Shown piece by piece: positions 32,607 to 44,746 of a stretch of 64,000 nucleotides of DNA (the first letter of the stretch is position 1; the number at the start of each line of letters is the position of its first letter). This stretch comes from Gossypium raimondii (taxonomy: Eukaryota > Streptophyta > Magnoliopsida > Malvales > Malvaceae). The translations under genes were made by a program, and so were the position numbers. Below the pieces are notes generated by a model, which made no database searches, had not been told where the DNA came from, and worked only from the letters and a program-made list of their open reading frames with translations. The stretch lies in contig NC_068570.1 of assembly GCF_025698545.1 (NCBI RefSeq), positions 3,162,001-3,226,000 on the forward strand. Reading direction: 5' to 3'.

Positions 32607-34371
32607 CTAATTGCGAAACTGAATCCCAGGGACGGAACCAATGTCTATTTTCTCCAGGACCTGTGCTTGGCCTGCATTTGCATGGACTTTTTCTACTACT
32701 TGGTTTAAACCAGGCATGATTTTTGAAGCCTCCATTTGACTTGAAGTCGGATCAGTAATCTTTGAAGCAACATCGTCCCCGTTAGTCAATTTAACTGAAT
32801 CAGTTTGATCGTCACAGACCATGGAGGAATTTTCAACATCTGGAACCTCATGGTTGCTATGAAGAGGATTTGCAGCCATTAACTGCTCATTTTTAGAATT
32901 ATCAGCAACCTCGGGAGCCAATGCCACATCTGCAGAAGGCATCTCTCGCTCACTCGAGTCACTTGTTATCTTTGCATCTTTGAGATTATTCGTCGCCTCG
33001 GTACCTAATGTTTCTGAACCCAACGCAGTAAAAGAATCAGTTTGGATTGATTCGGGTTTATGCGAATCATCCGAACCAATAGCCGAATTGCTTGTAGGAT
33101 TGTCTTGAGAACGATCAGCTTTTTTCCCCAAGAATTTTGTTTTCAACATTTTCTTCTTGAATCGTGATTTCTTTGGCTTAGGAGCCTTCACAGTCGTCTC
33201 ATCAGGATTGCTAGCTGTCTCAATTGCCCTCTTTCTACAAGGAATAACCGTTAACTGAGAGTTGCCAAGTGCCCTATCAGTTAATTGAGATGTACTCAAC
33301 TGAATAGCCAGTAGAGCAACTCTAGCAGCTTTGATCTCTGCTTCTTTTTTCGTTTTCGCTGAAGCTCCAATATACCGAATGCCTCCTATCTCAACTGTAC
33401 ATGAGTAGTGAGGCAATCGACCCGTTGCTTCATCCTTCTGAATCTGATAAACCGGAATAGCATAATTCATCTTCTGCGCATACTCCTGTAGTAGATTTTT
33501 GCACAAGCCTGTCTCGTGCTGAAGCAGACATCACATCGAAACTCATTAATCTACTACTCCAAAAAACTTACAACAGAATTATATTACTTATCATTGCAAG
33601 CTACGAATTTCAAGTATGAAGTGCAGTTCATAATTGAAAATGCCACCACTAAATGGATCTCATACCCGAAACCACATTACGACGAAATGAAGAAACTTAC
33701 AACAGGTTGAGAGATGCTTTCATTAGCTTCACCGGCTTTGAACAACTCCAAGAGAGCCACTTCAGCTGCCGATTGCTCTGCAGCCTTGCGATTAAAAAAC
33801 CCGGGTATCGAATCGTATTTAACATTGTTTACAGTTACAGTTGATCGGAAAGAAGGTTTATGGGACGGTCCTTCCTTGAAAGTCTCGTATACAGGTGTTG
33901 GAAGACCCACCTTTTGTGCATACTCCTGCAATTGGCTCTTGAAAACATAGCAATTCGAAACACCTGAAAATAATATAAGCATAAATGGAAGCAAAAGTAA
34001 GTTGCAATCCCACTTAAATTGAAAATTAAGAGCTCTATAAACATAATAAGGATCATTCCCTTAAAATAATCAACAGAGAGCTATGAACATTCTACTTAAA
34101 TTCAAAACACTTAAACACAACATAATTCATCATAGCAATGAATCCCCCACAAAAAATGCTTTTCACGATAATTTTTTTTTACAATTTATCAACTAATTGA
34201 ATAAATTCTACATACATGATATACAGTAAATGATACTCAAATTAGATATAAATGTATCAATTTATTCAATTGGAAGAGAGATTAAAACCAGAAAAAAAGT
34301 TAAAAAAAGAAAAAGAAATTCCAGCAAAGAAATAATTTTTTAATACCTGAGAAGTTTTCGTTGGTGGGCAT
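32607..34371 (-). CDS. HYL1: HYL1/DRB1-type double-stranded RNA-binding protein (399 aa, 3 exons)
   Basis: HYL1/DRB1 partners DICER-LIKE1 and SERRATE in nuclear microRNA processing. Coding exons are 34371-34347, 33963-33701 and 33518-32607, all with GT-AG borders. Joined frames are consistent: 25 + 263 nt make 96 codons, then 303 codons plus stop. The protein starts MPTNENFSG. It has two dsRNA-binding domains at residues 17-85 and 101-168 (LQEYAQKVGLPTPVYE and LQEYAQKMNYAIPVYQ, each ending in a KKEAE/RKAAEQ helix). A basic nuclear localisation region lies at 207-229 (KPKKSRFKKKMLKTK), followed by an acidic, Ser-rich low-complexity tail. The first domain and the HETGLCKNLLQEYAQKMNYA junction are close to Arabidopsis HYL1 (419 aa). 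The 28-residue tail repeats known in Arabidopsis are not seen here. The gene appears intact. Confidence 0.93.
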
Positions 34372-37300
34372 GACTTAATTTGATAGTTGAAAGAATCTGA
34401 CTAACTGAAACTTTGAAGGAAATAAGAAGAAAAATCATATATTTTGGGTTTGATTTTGATAGGAAGAGACTGTGAAAACTTTCTAGTAGCAATGAAGTGA
34501 ACGAAAAAGGGTTTCTGATTCTCTTTAAAAGAGTTCCCCCAAAATTCGCGTACACGGGAGTTAATGAATGCGAATGATCATTACCGTACGATGTGATCTT
34601 AGGGGTTGAATCCTACTGTCAATGAAAATTTTCAGATTTTTTTCATTTTTGTAGCCAAAATAAAAACTTTCAGGTTTTTTTTTTCATTTCTTTTGGGTAA
34701 ATTTTATAAATAGTCACTCAACTATCAGCTTTTTTTTTAGTCATCCAAGTTTAAAATTTTCTATTTTAATCACTAACTATATCAAAATTTAATATTTTAG
34801 CCAGGATGTTGACATATTAACACGACATTTTTTATTTGTATAGTAATAAATTCAATTCTTCAATAGTTATAGATTCTATCATTTCAGTCCTAATTTTAAA
34901 AATACAACAAATTTAACCCTCAACTTTACACATTTTGTCAATTTAGTTTGATTCTTTAAAATTAAAAAACTTTGAAAAAATATTTAAATTTTTCAATAAA
35001 ATAAATAAAATTTATAAAAAATGAATACATATTTTCTCTATTTTTGACATAAAATTTATTTATTAATACAAATTTTATAAATAAAAAATGTTCTTAAAAA
35101 ACACACAAACAAGACTTAAATCATATTCAAACTATCCTTTTTTTAGTTTTATTTTATAAATACTATTTTATTTATTATACATCTGACTTTATTTTTTAAT
35201 CCTTGCCAAATTTGTCAAGCACTAGCCATACCTTCCCTTACAACCACTGACACCAATAATCTTTACTCTGGACTTTTCGATCTCCACATCCTCCATCGTC
35301 GTGCCATCGAACTAGGAATTGGTTTGTGGAGTTGTTGACGTGGCCTTCCACCTTCTGGGTCTCCGATACTTTATTCTCACCTATATATTCCCAATCATGT
35401 TTGCTCTCAGGCACAACCTCAAATGCAACAATTTTTGTTTGGGGATAATGGCAAACCCCCTATACTTTAACAAAATTTTCAATGTGAAATCAATAGCTTT
35501 AATTTGTCCAATGTGGTACTTGTACTTTTTCTTGCGTTGTGTGAAGATGTCTTCATTTTTCCAATATAAATGAGTGGACTCGGTTTTGTTAGGACTATGC
35601 ATCGTGCTCTGTTAGTTGTTTTGAATGGGTACGAGACTCCTAGTACCTTTAGAGAACTCGAACTCAAGTTCCGTTAGCTTTGGATAGAGAATTTTAAACA
35701 AAGTCTTGCATTACCCAAAATAGTTGCTTCTATTTTTTTTCCAAAAAGAAAATAAAATATCCTGATCTAAACAACAAAGGATTCAAATCCTGATGAAGTA
35801 TTTAGGAAGTTGGTAAACAATGACAATCTTTCTACCTAAAATATCACAAGGGGGTCATTACTTGTAGGCAAGTGAAGATTTTGTAAAATGATGTCCTTTT
35901 TTCTATGATCAATACAGATGCTAATATTGATAACGATTATGATAACCTTGAGCAATAAGTAAACAAAGTAAAGCCAGACGGCCAGTTAAATAGAATTAGA
36001 AAAAGAATTTGGGTGGGTTATGGCATGGCTCCTTTTTGGTAATTAGGGTTGGGTCTAGTCGAATGATATTGCCCATATTTTGTGCAGGGCCAGGGGCCTA
36101 GCTAAACGTGAAAGGTGTTAGTATCTTGTCTAGGCTTGGACTTCAGCCTATTAAAATTAACCCCAAATAAATAAAACCCAAATCGAATAAAAAGGGAAGT
36201 AACCCAAAATTTATCGTATTAGCTAGAATCTAGAAACCCTAAAACTGAAAGCAAAGCAGATACTTATTATAATTGTTGTTGTTATTGTTGTTGTTGAGTT
36301 TTGCCATCACTTTTAGATCATGTTCTATTTGTTGATGTTTATGCTTGCAAGTTTTGATACCTTCTAATTTATATCATTGTAGGTTATGGAACTAAGTACC
36401 TATCGTCGATTGAGCAGTTTCCCTGCGCACTTCCCCACACACCCGAAATCAGTGTTCATGTGATCCCATTGGATTCAGTCCCACCGGGTAAGGCTGAAGT
36501 ATCAATCGACCGCCTAAATTATTCTAGATTTATTCAAGAAATAAAGTAGAGATTTTAATAACTATATTAGTTATTAATGGAAAGCTTTAAATCTCTAACA
36601 ACTCTAAACCCTCCAACTTCTTTGTTGCTTTGTTGCTTACTGTCTCTCTAAATTCCTAACAGCCGATCCACTTTTCTCCATCGACTCGTTATCCCAAACT
36701 CTCAGCTGTAGCAGGTTAGTATTTCTAGGAAATGTTTTTATTTATTTATTTAGCTAAGTGATTTGAAAATTGTGGGAAGTTCCTGTTGATTGATCAATAA
36801 TGCAGTTCAATGCTAAGGGATTCTAATAACAAGTTGCATTTGTATGTTTAACGCGTACAGTTTTGATAATTTTTGCTATTGCGTCTTTACTTTTTGTTTA
36901 ATTTTATCGGGTATGCAATTGGAGTATCGAAATTTGGGTTAGCAAGTAAATCGGGCTAAATTGGAGCACAAACAATAGAAATTGGCTGAATTGAAATTTT
37001 TGAGAAATTTATGATTGATCAGATTTTCTATTTGACTTTGTAAAAGCTAGATTTAGAAAAAAAATTGATATAAAATCTGATTTGATGTGGTTGGTTGTTA
37101 GATGAATTAGATTAATTTTAGCATATCAGATGTGTATACCTTGTATGGTTGCCTTTGGAAAACACACTGGAAGTTGAATGTAACAATTTATTTCTTTCTT
37201 TTCTTTCACGCGGCAGTGCTAATTCAAACATTCTGCTATTCTTTTTCCATTTTATTAATTTAGATTTAATTGTTTATCAAGTCCTTTATCCGTTCTTCCA

Positions 37301-37389
37301 TTCATCATTACCATTAAATTCCTTTTATAAACCAACAAGGCGGACATTAAAGGGGCCACAGGTGACTTGTGTATACAGAAGTAGGTTCT
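34372..37389. other. intergenic
   Basis: The first 200 bp would hold the HYL1 leader and promoter. A MITE-like fragment starting GGGTAAATTTTATAAATAGTCACTCAACTA lies at about 34690-34830. A GTT run is at 36275-36297. 36380-36550 contains a short open stretch ending in a stop (VHVIPLDSVPPGKAEVSIDR) after a possible acceptor site, which I do not recognise. No complete gene is seen. Confidence 0.4.
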
Positions 37390-38440
37390 CCTTGAACCTT
37401 TGAAGGGAGCCCAAGATATTCTGGGAAGTTTGCTGCTTGAAAGCTGCCAGCACCTTCCACTACTTCAAAAGGGTAGTATCAACCTACTCTTGACACTCCT
37501 TAATGATCCTTTCCACTTCGATGGAGTGCCTCAGAGTGACCTTCTTTAGATTTGCCTCCACGATTATGTGCCTATCCTTTTCGACAGCGAGCTCAACTTC
37601 ACACTCCTCTGCTTTAGTTTCCATCATCACCAGGCGCTCGGTGATGACTCACTGTTGCTCATTTATTATTTTATTTTTTTCTCTCACCTTTTTGTACAGC
37701 TCGCGTACCCTGTTTAGATCATCCCGAGTATCAACGAGCTCCTTATCACGGGCCTCCGTGTACCTCAATCCAAGAGTGCCAACCTTAGACAATAGGCGGT
37801 GTAAAGATAAGGGTAAGTCCTCTACAGCCTCAACAGGCACCCTTTCACCTGTGGGAGCCATCGGAGAATTTTCGCAAACAGGAGAGAAAGAGTATCGTCG
37901 GTAATAGTAATCGATGAGCTCGCTTGGCCAACGATTGGCAAGTTCGTTGGAGGGGAAGAATGGATAGGGGTAACTATAGTAGCAAAGCCTCCACTATCAA
38001 CCATCATCTTCTAGCGGTGCTCCAGTTAAGGACCACTACCTTCCTCCTCACTAGAGGGGTTGACATGTGTGGCCTAAGTTGAAGTCCCGCGCCTCTTGCG
38101 ACTACCACTTATTAAAACATCAATGTCCATGGCTTCATTATGCTCGTGTGAGATGCTATCACTATCAGTGTCGCTTAAACTACCTTCGCTGCCCTGATTG
38201 CCTCTTGCACCACCAAGAACAATAGAATCAGTAGAAGTAAGTGACAAGTGAGTACCTCTAACCCCTTCTCTTGCTCAAATTTTGGGAAGGCAAAGGGACG
38301 AAGCGCTATCCTGTAATAGTGGTAGAAGTAGTTAGCGAGTTTCCTCATGCGCCCCGTCAATTTTATCTCCATAGGGTAGAGGGAATCAATGGGCTAAATA
38401 CCCCTCGTTGGTGGCCCACCAACTGATCACGCGACCTCTT
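37390..38440 (-). pseudogene. coiled-coil protein relic, probably retroelement-derived
   Basis: On the minus strand, successive frames with a few stops read as an N-terminal block (LTGRMRKLANYFYHYYRIAL, around 38370-38310), an acidic Ser/Asp region and then a Lys/Glu-rich coiled coil (RELYKKVREKNKI, around 37700; METKAEECEVEL, around 37620). Stops at about 37648 and 37475 break it. It adjoins an LTR-like sequence and may be a gag relic or a transposon-captured gene. The family is not identified. Confidence 0.35.
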
Positions 38441-38549
38441 AATTCTCGTCAACCCTCTAACCATTCGGGAAAAAATTCTCCAGACAGATGCTCCTAGCAA
38501 TTTGAACCTATAAACTAAAAAAATAGTTTCATCATTTTTTCTTTAAAAA

Positions 38550-39245
38550 CAGAGAGAAAGCTCTCTCTCTCTCTTCTCCGGCCATGGGCCAACGTGCCGG
38601 CCGCCGTGCATGGCGGAGGAGAGACCAAAAGTTTCCCCCTTTTTTGCTTTCTGCCCCTCGAGCACTCCGGTACCACCGAACAAAGGTAAAAAACCCTTTT
38701 TTTTCTTTTATTTCAAATATAAATAATAAAATAGCAAGAAAAAGAACAAAAAGAAAAAGAAGGCCACCACCTTAAAACACGATTTCGGTTCTTTTATTTC
38801 TCAAAATGTTGTTTTTTTTCTTTTGCTTTTGATTCACTAGTGTCTCCCCCTTTACAATGGTTTGCAATCGGTTTCTTTATACCGAAATAAAAAACGAAAT
38901 CCCTCCAAAAATTACATTTTACTCGGCTTTTATAGCCGATTGCTACTGCTTGTATTGTCTTTGCTTGCTTTTTTCTTCTTTGCAGGTGGCGGTGCAAGTA
39001 GCCGATGTGACAATGGCGGTGGCGGTGGCAGGAGACCAAAAGTCTTCATGTGTGGCACTAGGGCTAGGGGGCAGGAGGCTGCGGCGCTAGGGTTTCAGTT
39101 TTTGAAACCCTAGGCTGACTTTGGGGGGATTGGGCCTGTTGGGCCTCGGGCTGTAATGGGTATTGGGTTTGCTGGGCTTCGGGTTAAAATTTTGTAAAGG
39201 GACTGTTGGCTTTATTTTTGGGCCGGGCAAAATATGGGCCTTACA
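38550..39245 (-). repeat. LTR-like sequence on the minus strand
   Basis: On the minus strand it starts TGTAAGGCCCATATTTTGCCC at 39245. GC-rich blocks with GGCGGTGGCGGTGGCAGG (38992-39035) and AGGAGAGACCAAAAG (38612-38630) follow, with pyrimidine and A runs between. The start is typical of some plant gypsy LTRs. The inner border is not resolved, and short frames within it look accidental. Confidence 0.4.
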
Positions 39246-39639
39246 CTATATACAAGAGTGGAGTGGATGATCTCTATTTATAATTTCTACCTCTTATATA
39301 TCTAACGAATAATATTCACTCAAACGGAAGATCAATATCAATTTTAGTCTAAAATATCTACACTAAAGGAATTTAGCTTAAGTAAGGTGGTGGAGAGTTT
39401 TCTAAGTGCTTATAGAGTCTTTTTTGGGCATCGAAGGATTTGTCTCCCGCACCTTTTGGATGCCTCCATTGCATGATATTATTTGGATCATGCCCCATGT
39501 GGGTTTGGTAACTACTCTGACCATATTGCATGAACCTAATTCAATTAGTGGCTGAAATGGGCTTTAAGTTGCAGGGCTCAAATGAAAAACTGGGCTAAGC
39601 GCCTAATAGGTGATGCCTATTTTGTTGGTAAATTGATTA

Positions 39640-41055
39640 GGGACTTTTTTAGAAAATTGACCCTAAAATGTTAAAAAATTATGAAAATAACTTAAGTCAC
39701 AAATTATTTAGGAAAACGACCTAAAATTTACAATGTTAACGGGTGCCACCACTTCCTAAGGTGGTAGCACCCCAACAACCCATATGAGCTTTTTTAAATA
39801 TTGTATTTTCATAGGTATTGTCGAAGTAAAAAGAAAAAAATTTAATTCTGGTGACAAGTTTTTAAGTGGTGGCACTAGTGTAGGAATTTTTTATTAATCT
39901 TTGGTGCTGCCTCCTTCAATGGAGGACCGGTTAGGAATTTTTTTAATATTTTTTGGTGTCGCCTCCTTCAATAGAGGCACCAAATTTTAGTAAAAAATAA
40001 ATTTGGTGTCAACTCCAAATGTGGTGGCATCAGGAAAATTTTTTTTTTGAATTTTTTGGTACCGTCAATTCATATGAAGTCACTAAATCAATAAAAAAAT
40101 AAAAAAAAATCTCTGGTGCCTACTCCACCAAATGTATGAAACATCAAATTTTTTAAAATAAAAAAATAACTACCAAATCAAACATATTTTTTATTTAAGT
40201 ATCCAATTATATGGAAAAACACATTTATTTTTCTCATTATCTAAACAATTTTTCTTCCACTGGCCGTATTTCTATATATATGACTAACGGATCAAATATT
40301 GCTTAACATAATAACATTTCAACTATTACAATAATAATAATAAATTAATTAAAATTATCACATTATAGAGTTGATAATCTAGTTATATCAATATTTACTC
40401 CGGTTCTATCAACTTCTACTTGAATTAGTTCAATTAGGAACCCCACAGTATTCAACTTTGGTTGCTCTTGGGGGACAACATTCTGCCGGCATTTCCCCCC
40501 TTGAGAGCACTTCCCACACCGACACTTCATCCTTTGAAAACCAGTGATTTTTTTTATTGATTGGGTCACCCCACATGAATTGGCAACACCAAAAAATTCA
40601 AAAAAAATCCTCGTGCCGCTACATCTGGAATTGGCATCAAAAATTTTTTTACTAAAATTTGATGCCTCCATTAAAGGAGGCGGCACCAAAAAACATTAAA
40701 AAAATTCTTAACCGGTGCCTCCATTGAAGGAAGCGGCACCATAAATTAATAAAAAAATTCCTACACTGGTGCCGCCACTTAAAAACCTGTCACCAAATTT
40801 TTTATTCTTTTTATTTCGGGAGTACCCATGAAAATATGATATTTGAAAAAACTCATACGGGTGCAAAATTATTATTTTTTAGCTAATCATTGACAAACAT
40901 AATCGAGTGATGATTGGATGAGTTTTTGGGGTGGTGCTGTCTTGGGAAGTGGCGGCACCCATTAACATGGTAGATTTTAGGTCATTTTCCTAAATAATCT
41001 GGGGTCATTTTTATAATTTTTTAATATTTTAAGGTTAGTTTTCTAAAAAAGCCTC
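39640..41055. mobile_element. long-TIR MULE-like element (about 1.4 kb)
   Basis: Left arm 39640-40050 and right arm about 40605-41055 are inverted copies starting GGGACTTTTTTAGAAAA and, on the right complement, GAGGCTTTTTTAGAAAA. Both arms carry shared blocks such as GTGCCGCCTCCTTCAAT-like and GTGGTGGCACTAGTGTAGG-like text. Arms of about 400 bp are typical of Mutator-like elements. The flanks AATTGATTA (39631-39639) and AATTATCTT (41056-41064) agree only partly, so the target duplication is decayed or absent. The middle (about 40130-40600) is not inverted and holds a small Cys-rich frame. Confidence 0.75.
40363..40530 (-). CDS. small Cys-rich ORF inside the long-TIR element (55 aa), doubtful gene
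   Basis: The frame from the ATG at 40530 reads MKCRCGKCSQGGKC at its start: five Cys in 14 residues, in CXCX2CX5C-like spacing. It continues as an ordinary globular-looking stretch to a stop at 40363. It lies in the unique centre of a MULE-like element, the place where these elements carry captured host fragments. The Cys spacing vaguely recalls metallothionein-like or small zinc-binding segments, but I do not recognise the family. The upstream in-frame part (to 40689) lies within the inverted arm and is probably not coding. Confidence 0.3.
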   Translation of the reverse strand: MKCRCGKCSQGGKCRQNVVPQEQPKLNTVGFLIELIQVEVDRTGVNIDITRLSTL

Positions 41056-41536
41056 AATTATCTTATACTGTACATATTTAAGGGTCAAGCTATTTATCCA
41101 AATTAAAAAGTTTATTTAATATTTTGAGAGGGTTTGAATAAAAAAATTAGGCTCAAAATAGTTTTAAACAACAAAATGAGTCTCGTTTAAAGTATAAATC
41201 GAGTCTGAACTCTCATATTTAAGCCTCGAATTTGAATAGATTTATTTATCAAGTTTACACTTTTCTTCTATTTTTATATCATCTTAAAATTTAACATACA
41301 TGCGCATGATTTGATTCTTACTGATCTGCTCTATGAACATTCGGACGCATATTAATTTTGATGTTCTTTTTCCTTCTGGATTTATCACGTTTATTTGATG
41401 ATATTTGACAATTTCGTCTTTTTATGTGTGGGTGACCCCGATGTTATTTGGGCTTGGGATTAATATTGGTTGGTTTAGTTTGTACATGGGTTATGAGATT
41501 TGGGTTTAATATGTATATTATCTATAAATCTATAGT

Positions 41537-42234
41537 GGGTAAATTTCAAAAATAGTCATTAAATTTTGGTGAACTTTTTTTTACTACTAAATTATGAAAA
41601 ATTATATTTTGATCACAAAAGTTATCGACTTATAATGTCTTGCTCACTTGTACATTAATAGTCGTTACAGCCTTAAGAGAAAACTAAGGTGACACATTAG
41701 TTCATGTGTTAATATCTAATTTGATCCCTAGACTAGAGTTAAAACATTCTATTTAGTGCTTTTACAACATTTTTTTACAATAATTCTGAAAAATTATAAT
41801 AAAGTATTAAAATATAAAAAATCTTAAAATTTTCTAAAATTATATAATAAACATGTATTTGCAAATTTTTTTAAAAATATTTGTTTCTTGGATACAAACA
41901 TTTGTACAATCTAGTCATAAATTTACTAAAACAAAAATCTATTCGTATAGCGTACAAACATTTAACTATTTTGCATAATATATTGGACATTAAAATTCTC
42001 CGAATTTAAAAAAATTATATTTTTAATTTTTTCAAATTTATTGTTAAAAATGTTGTAAAAGTACCAAATTAAATGTTTTTAGCTATAGTTTAGGATCGAA
42101 TTGGACATTAACCCTTGAATTAATGTGTTATTTCACTTTTCTATTAAGGTTGCAACAATCAAAACGTGACTTTTTATATTTCGGTGACAAAAACAAAATC
42201 ATCAAAATTTAGTGACCATTTTTGTAATTTATCC
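41537..42234. mobile_element. MITE (about 700 bp)
   Basis: The left GGGTAAATTTCAAAAATAGTC and the right (complement GGATAAATTACAAAAATGGTC) are inverted repeats extending about 60 bp, including CATTAAATTTTGGTGA on the left. The ends resemble those of the 13564 and 15928 elements. No clear target duplication is seen. Confidence 0.65.
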
Positions 42235-43225
42235 TTCATAATACATATAAAAGTCGATATTTTTTAAACCGGACCGGTAGTTAAACCAATCAAGCCATCG
42301 ATTCATTAGTACAATCAATTAGATTAAAAAATATTATTAATATAAAATAAATAATAATATTATAGAAAATCTATTCAACATAATACGAAGTAAATATAAA
42401 ATTCAAAAACACTTAGATAGTCTTCATTAGAAATTTACATTTTTTTACTTTTTTAATATAAAAATATTATTTATTATATTAAAGGTGTTTTTTATATATG
42501 TAATAATTTAAAATAATTTTATTAATTTTATAATTATTATCTTTGAGTACATATTAAATTATATAGAAATTAAAACTAAAATCTAGTATCATACATGTAT
42601 TAGTGAAACATTTTATTCACTCATTTATTCTTAGAAATTTATATGAGCATGTTTTTTTTCCCTTCGACTCAGTTTGTAGATAAAAAGTGTGATTCGACTA
42701 AACAAAATATATAATTATATTTTTTTTCATATTTGATTCTCTATTTTTGGTATATTCCTTTTTTTATTTAAATTTTTTTGTTTCTTTTTAATGATAATCC
42801 TAGCCGTCATATTCAATTGTCGATTTCAACTTTTTTATAATAATAACCGATGTCGCTTGACACAATGGTGACACCTGAAAAGATATTTTTTAGAAAAAGT
42901 TTAATGTGTTTCACCTGATATGTTGGAGGCACAAAAAAATTTTAAAATATTTACCAATGTCGCCTAAAATTTTTCGATGTTGCTTGACAGACTGGTGACA
43001 CCCATTACAAGAAAAATATATTTTTTTCCGCCGTGAATGCTCGTATTTTTAATAGGTATTTTGAAAAATACATACTAGTGCCGCCTCGCACAATAACGAC
43101 ACCCAAAAAATTTATATATTTTTAAAAGCCAATGATTCATTAATGATGAGGGGCGTGTCCCCGATGTGTTAATCAACACCAGCAATCACTATAAAGAACA
43201 AATCATTTACATACACAAAATTTTA
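42235..43225. other. AT-rich spacer with MULE-arm-like fragments
   Basis: 42840-43110 contains several phrases such as ATGTCGCTTGACA, GGTGACACC and GTGCCGCCTCGCACA. They resemble the arms of the element at 39640 and probably belong to a decayed relative. The rest is AT-rich with nothing recognised. Confidence 0.35.
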
Positions 43226-43480
43226 TTATAGGTTATTTTTATAGATAATTAATTTTTTTGAGTCAGGTGAATAAAAAATCCACATTAGAACTCCAAAGGG
43301 TGAACCAAACCAAACCTCCTTTGTGAAATTGCAGTTGCAAAAGAGAAGATTCGTGGACTCTACTTCAGCTTGAGAGAATGTGCAATCCCTGCTCACAAAT
43401 CTATTTTTTTTTCTTTGACTTTCAGCTTTGCAAGGCAACACCAACACATTGTTGAAAATGTTTGTATTTGTACTTAAAAT
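43226..43480 (-). pseudogene. LINE-type RT zinc-binding (zf-RVT) fragment
   Basis: On the minus strand the frame contains CNCNFTKEVWFGSPFG preceded by CTFSQAEVESTNLLF. This is the pattern of the zinc-binding region near the end of plant LINE reverse transcriptases (C...E...HLLF.C.F...VW). His is replaced by Asn and no other LINE part is adjacent, so it is a short relic. Confidence 0.45.
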
Positions 43481-44106
43481 ATAAAAAATGCTATATATTT
43501 TAAATTTAAAAAGAGACACTATTGTATAAAATGCTATTCATTAATAAAAAATATTATTTATTATATTAATAAATTATTATTTAAAATAATAAGGTAATAA
43601 AAGTGAAAATATGTATGCGTGTTTAATAATTTTCAAAATAAAATATTGAAACTTATTAACTTTCAAAACTACACATAAATTTTGATTTAGTGTTTAATAC
43701 TTTACATGAATTTTGATTTTATGTAGTTTTGCACTTCTAACACGATTATCAAGATAGCACAATTTTAAGTTTACATACTGCGTGCACAAATGATTATATT
43801 TATTTAATATAAAATAAATTGATCTATTTATTTCTTTAAATGTGCACGATTGAATCAAAATCAAAATTTTATGTATATTTTTTAACTACAATCAAAGTTT
43901 TATGTGTGTAATTGCACAAAATTAAAATTTGTGTATCGAATTGCACATTAAACTAATATTCATATATAAATTTAAGATTTATTTTAAAGTATTAATATTT
44001 TTTTACTATAATAAATCCATTAAAGAGAAAATAGAGAAGAAAGGGAAGGAAGTGTGTATTCATTAATGAAGTAAATCTTGTTACATGTATGAACATCTCT
44101 CTAATG

Positions 44107-44632
44107 GTGAATAGGGGTGAGTATTCGATGGGGCCGAGTCGAATTGAGCCAAAAAATTTCTAGTTAGTCGAGTTGATGAATCCTATTTTAGCAACCGAAC
44201 TCAGTTTAAATTGTTTTCGAATCGAATCGAGTAAAAAATTTTCGAGTCGAGTTAACGAATCATATTATTTATACTCGATATTCTGTTTACATGGACCGAT
44301 TATTTAACTAGTGGACAAAGTACAAGATTATTTAACTACATAAACAATATAATGGTTTTGCCTTTTAACTTAATAGGTGAACATTTATTAAAATGACGTA
44401 GTTTTACCTTTGTTTTGACTTTTAACTTTAGAAAAGGTAAACATTTATCAAAACGATATAGTTTTGCCTTTTTTTATTCAGATTTTTAGATAACTTGAAT
44501 TGTGTAACTCATATTCAAGTTAAACAGAAAAACTTGATTTTTTATTCGAGTTTATCCGAATAAGTCAAACTGTTTAATTTAAAATTTGAATTTTTTATCG
44601 AGTTTTTCGAATCAAATCAGATTTTGCTCACG
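44107..44632. mobile_element. MITE-like repeat rich in TCGAGT motifs
   Basis: The left GGGTGAGTATTCGATGGGGC and the right (complement GCGTGAGCAAAATCTGATTT) are imperfect inverted ends. The body is full of CGAGT/TCGAA words. No target duplication could be confirmed. Confidence 0.45.
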
Positions 44633-44746
44633 CTAGCTACTAGTGAAAGATAACATTAAGAATAAGAAATTGGTTTTCACACCATTTCTATCTGCAGAAA
44701 GAATATAATAATACAAGTTCAACAATGGTGTCTAATAAGAAAGTGT

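Noticed and set aside
38584-39113. Small Arg/Gly-rich plus-strand frames
   Set aside because: They fall in LTR-like GC-rich text with no protein resemblance and no splice context.
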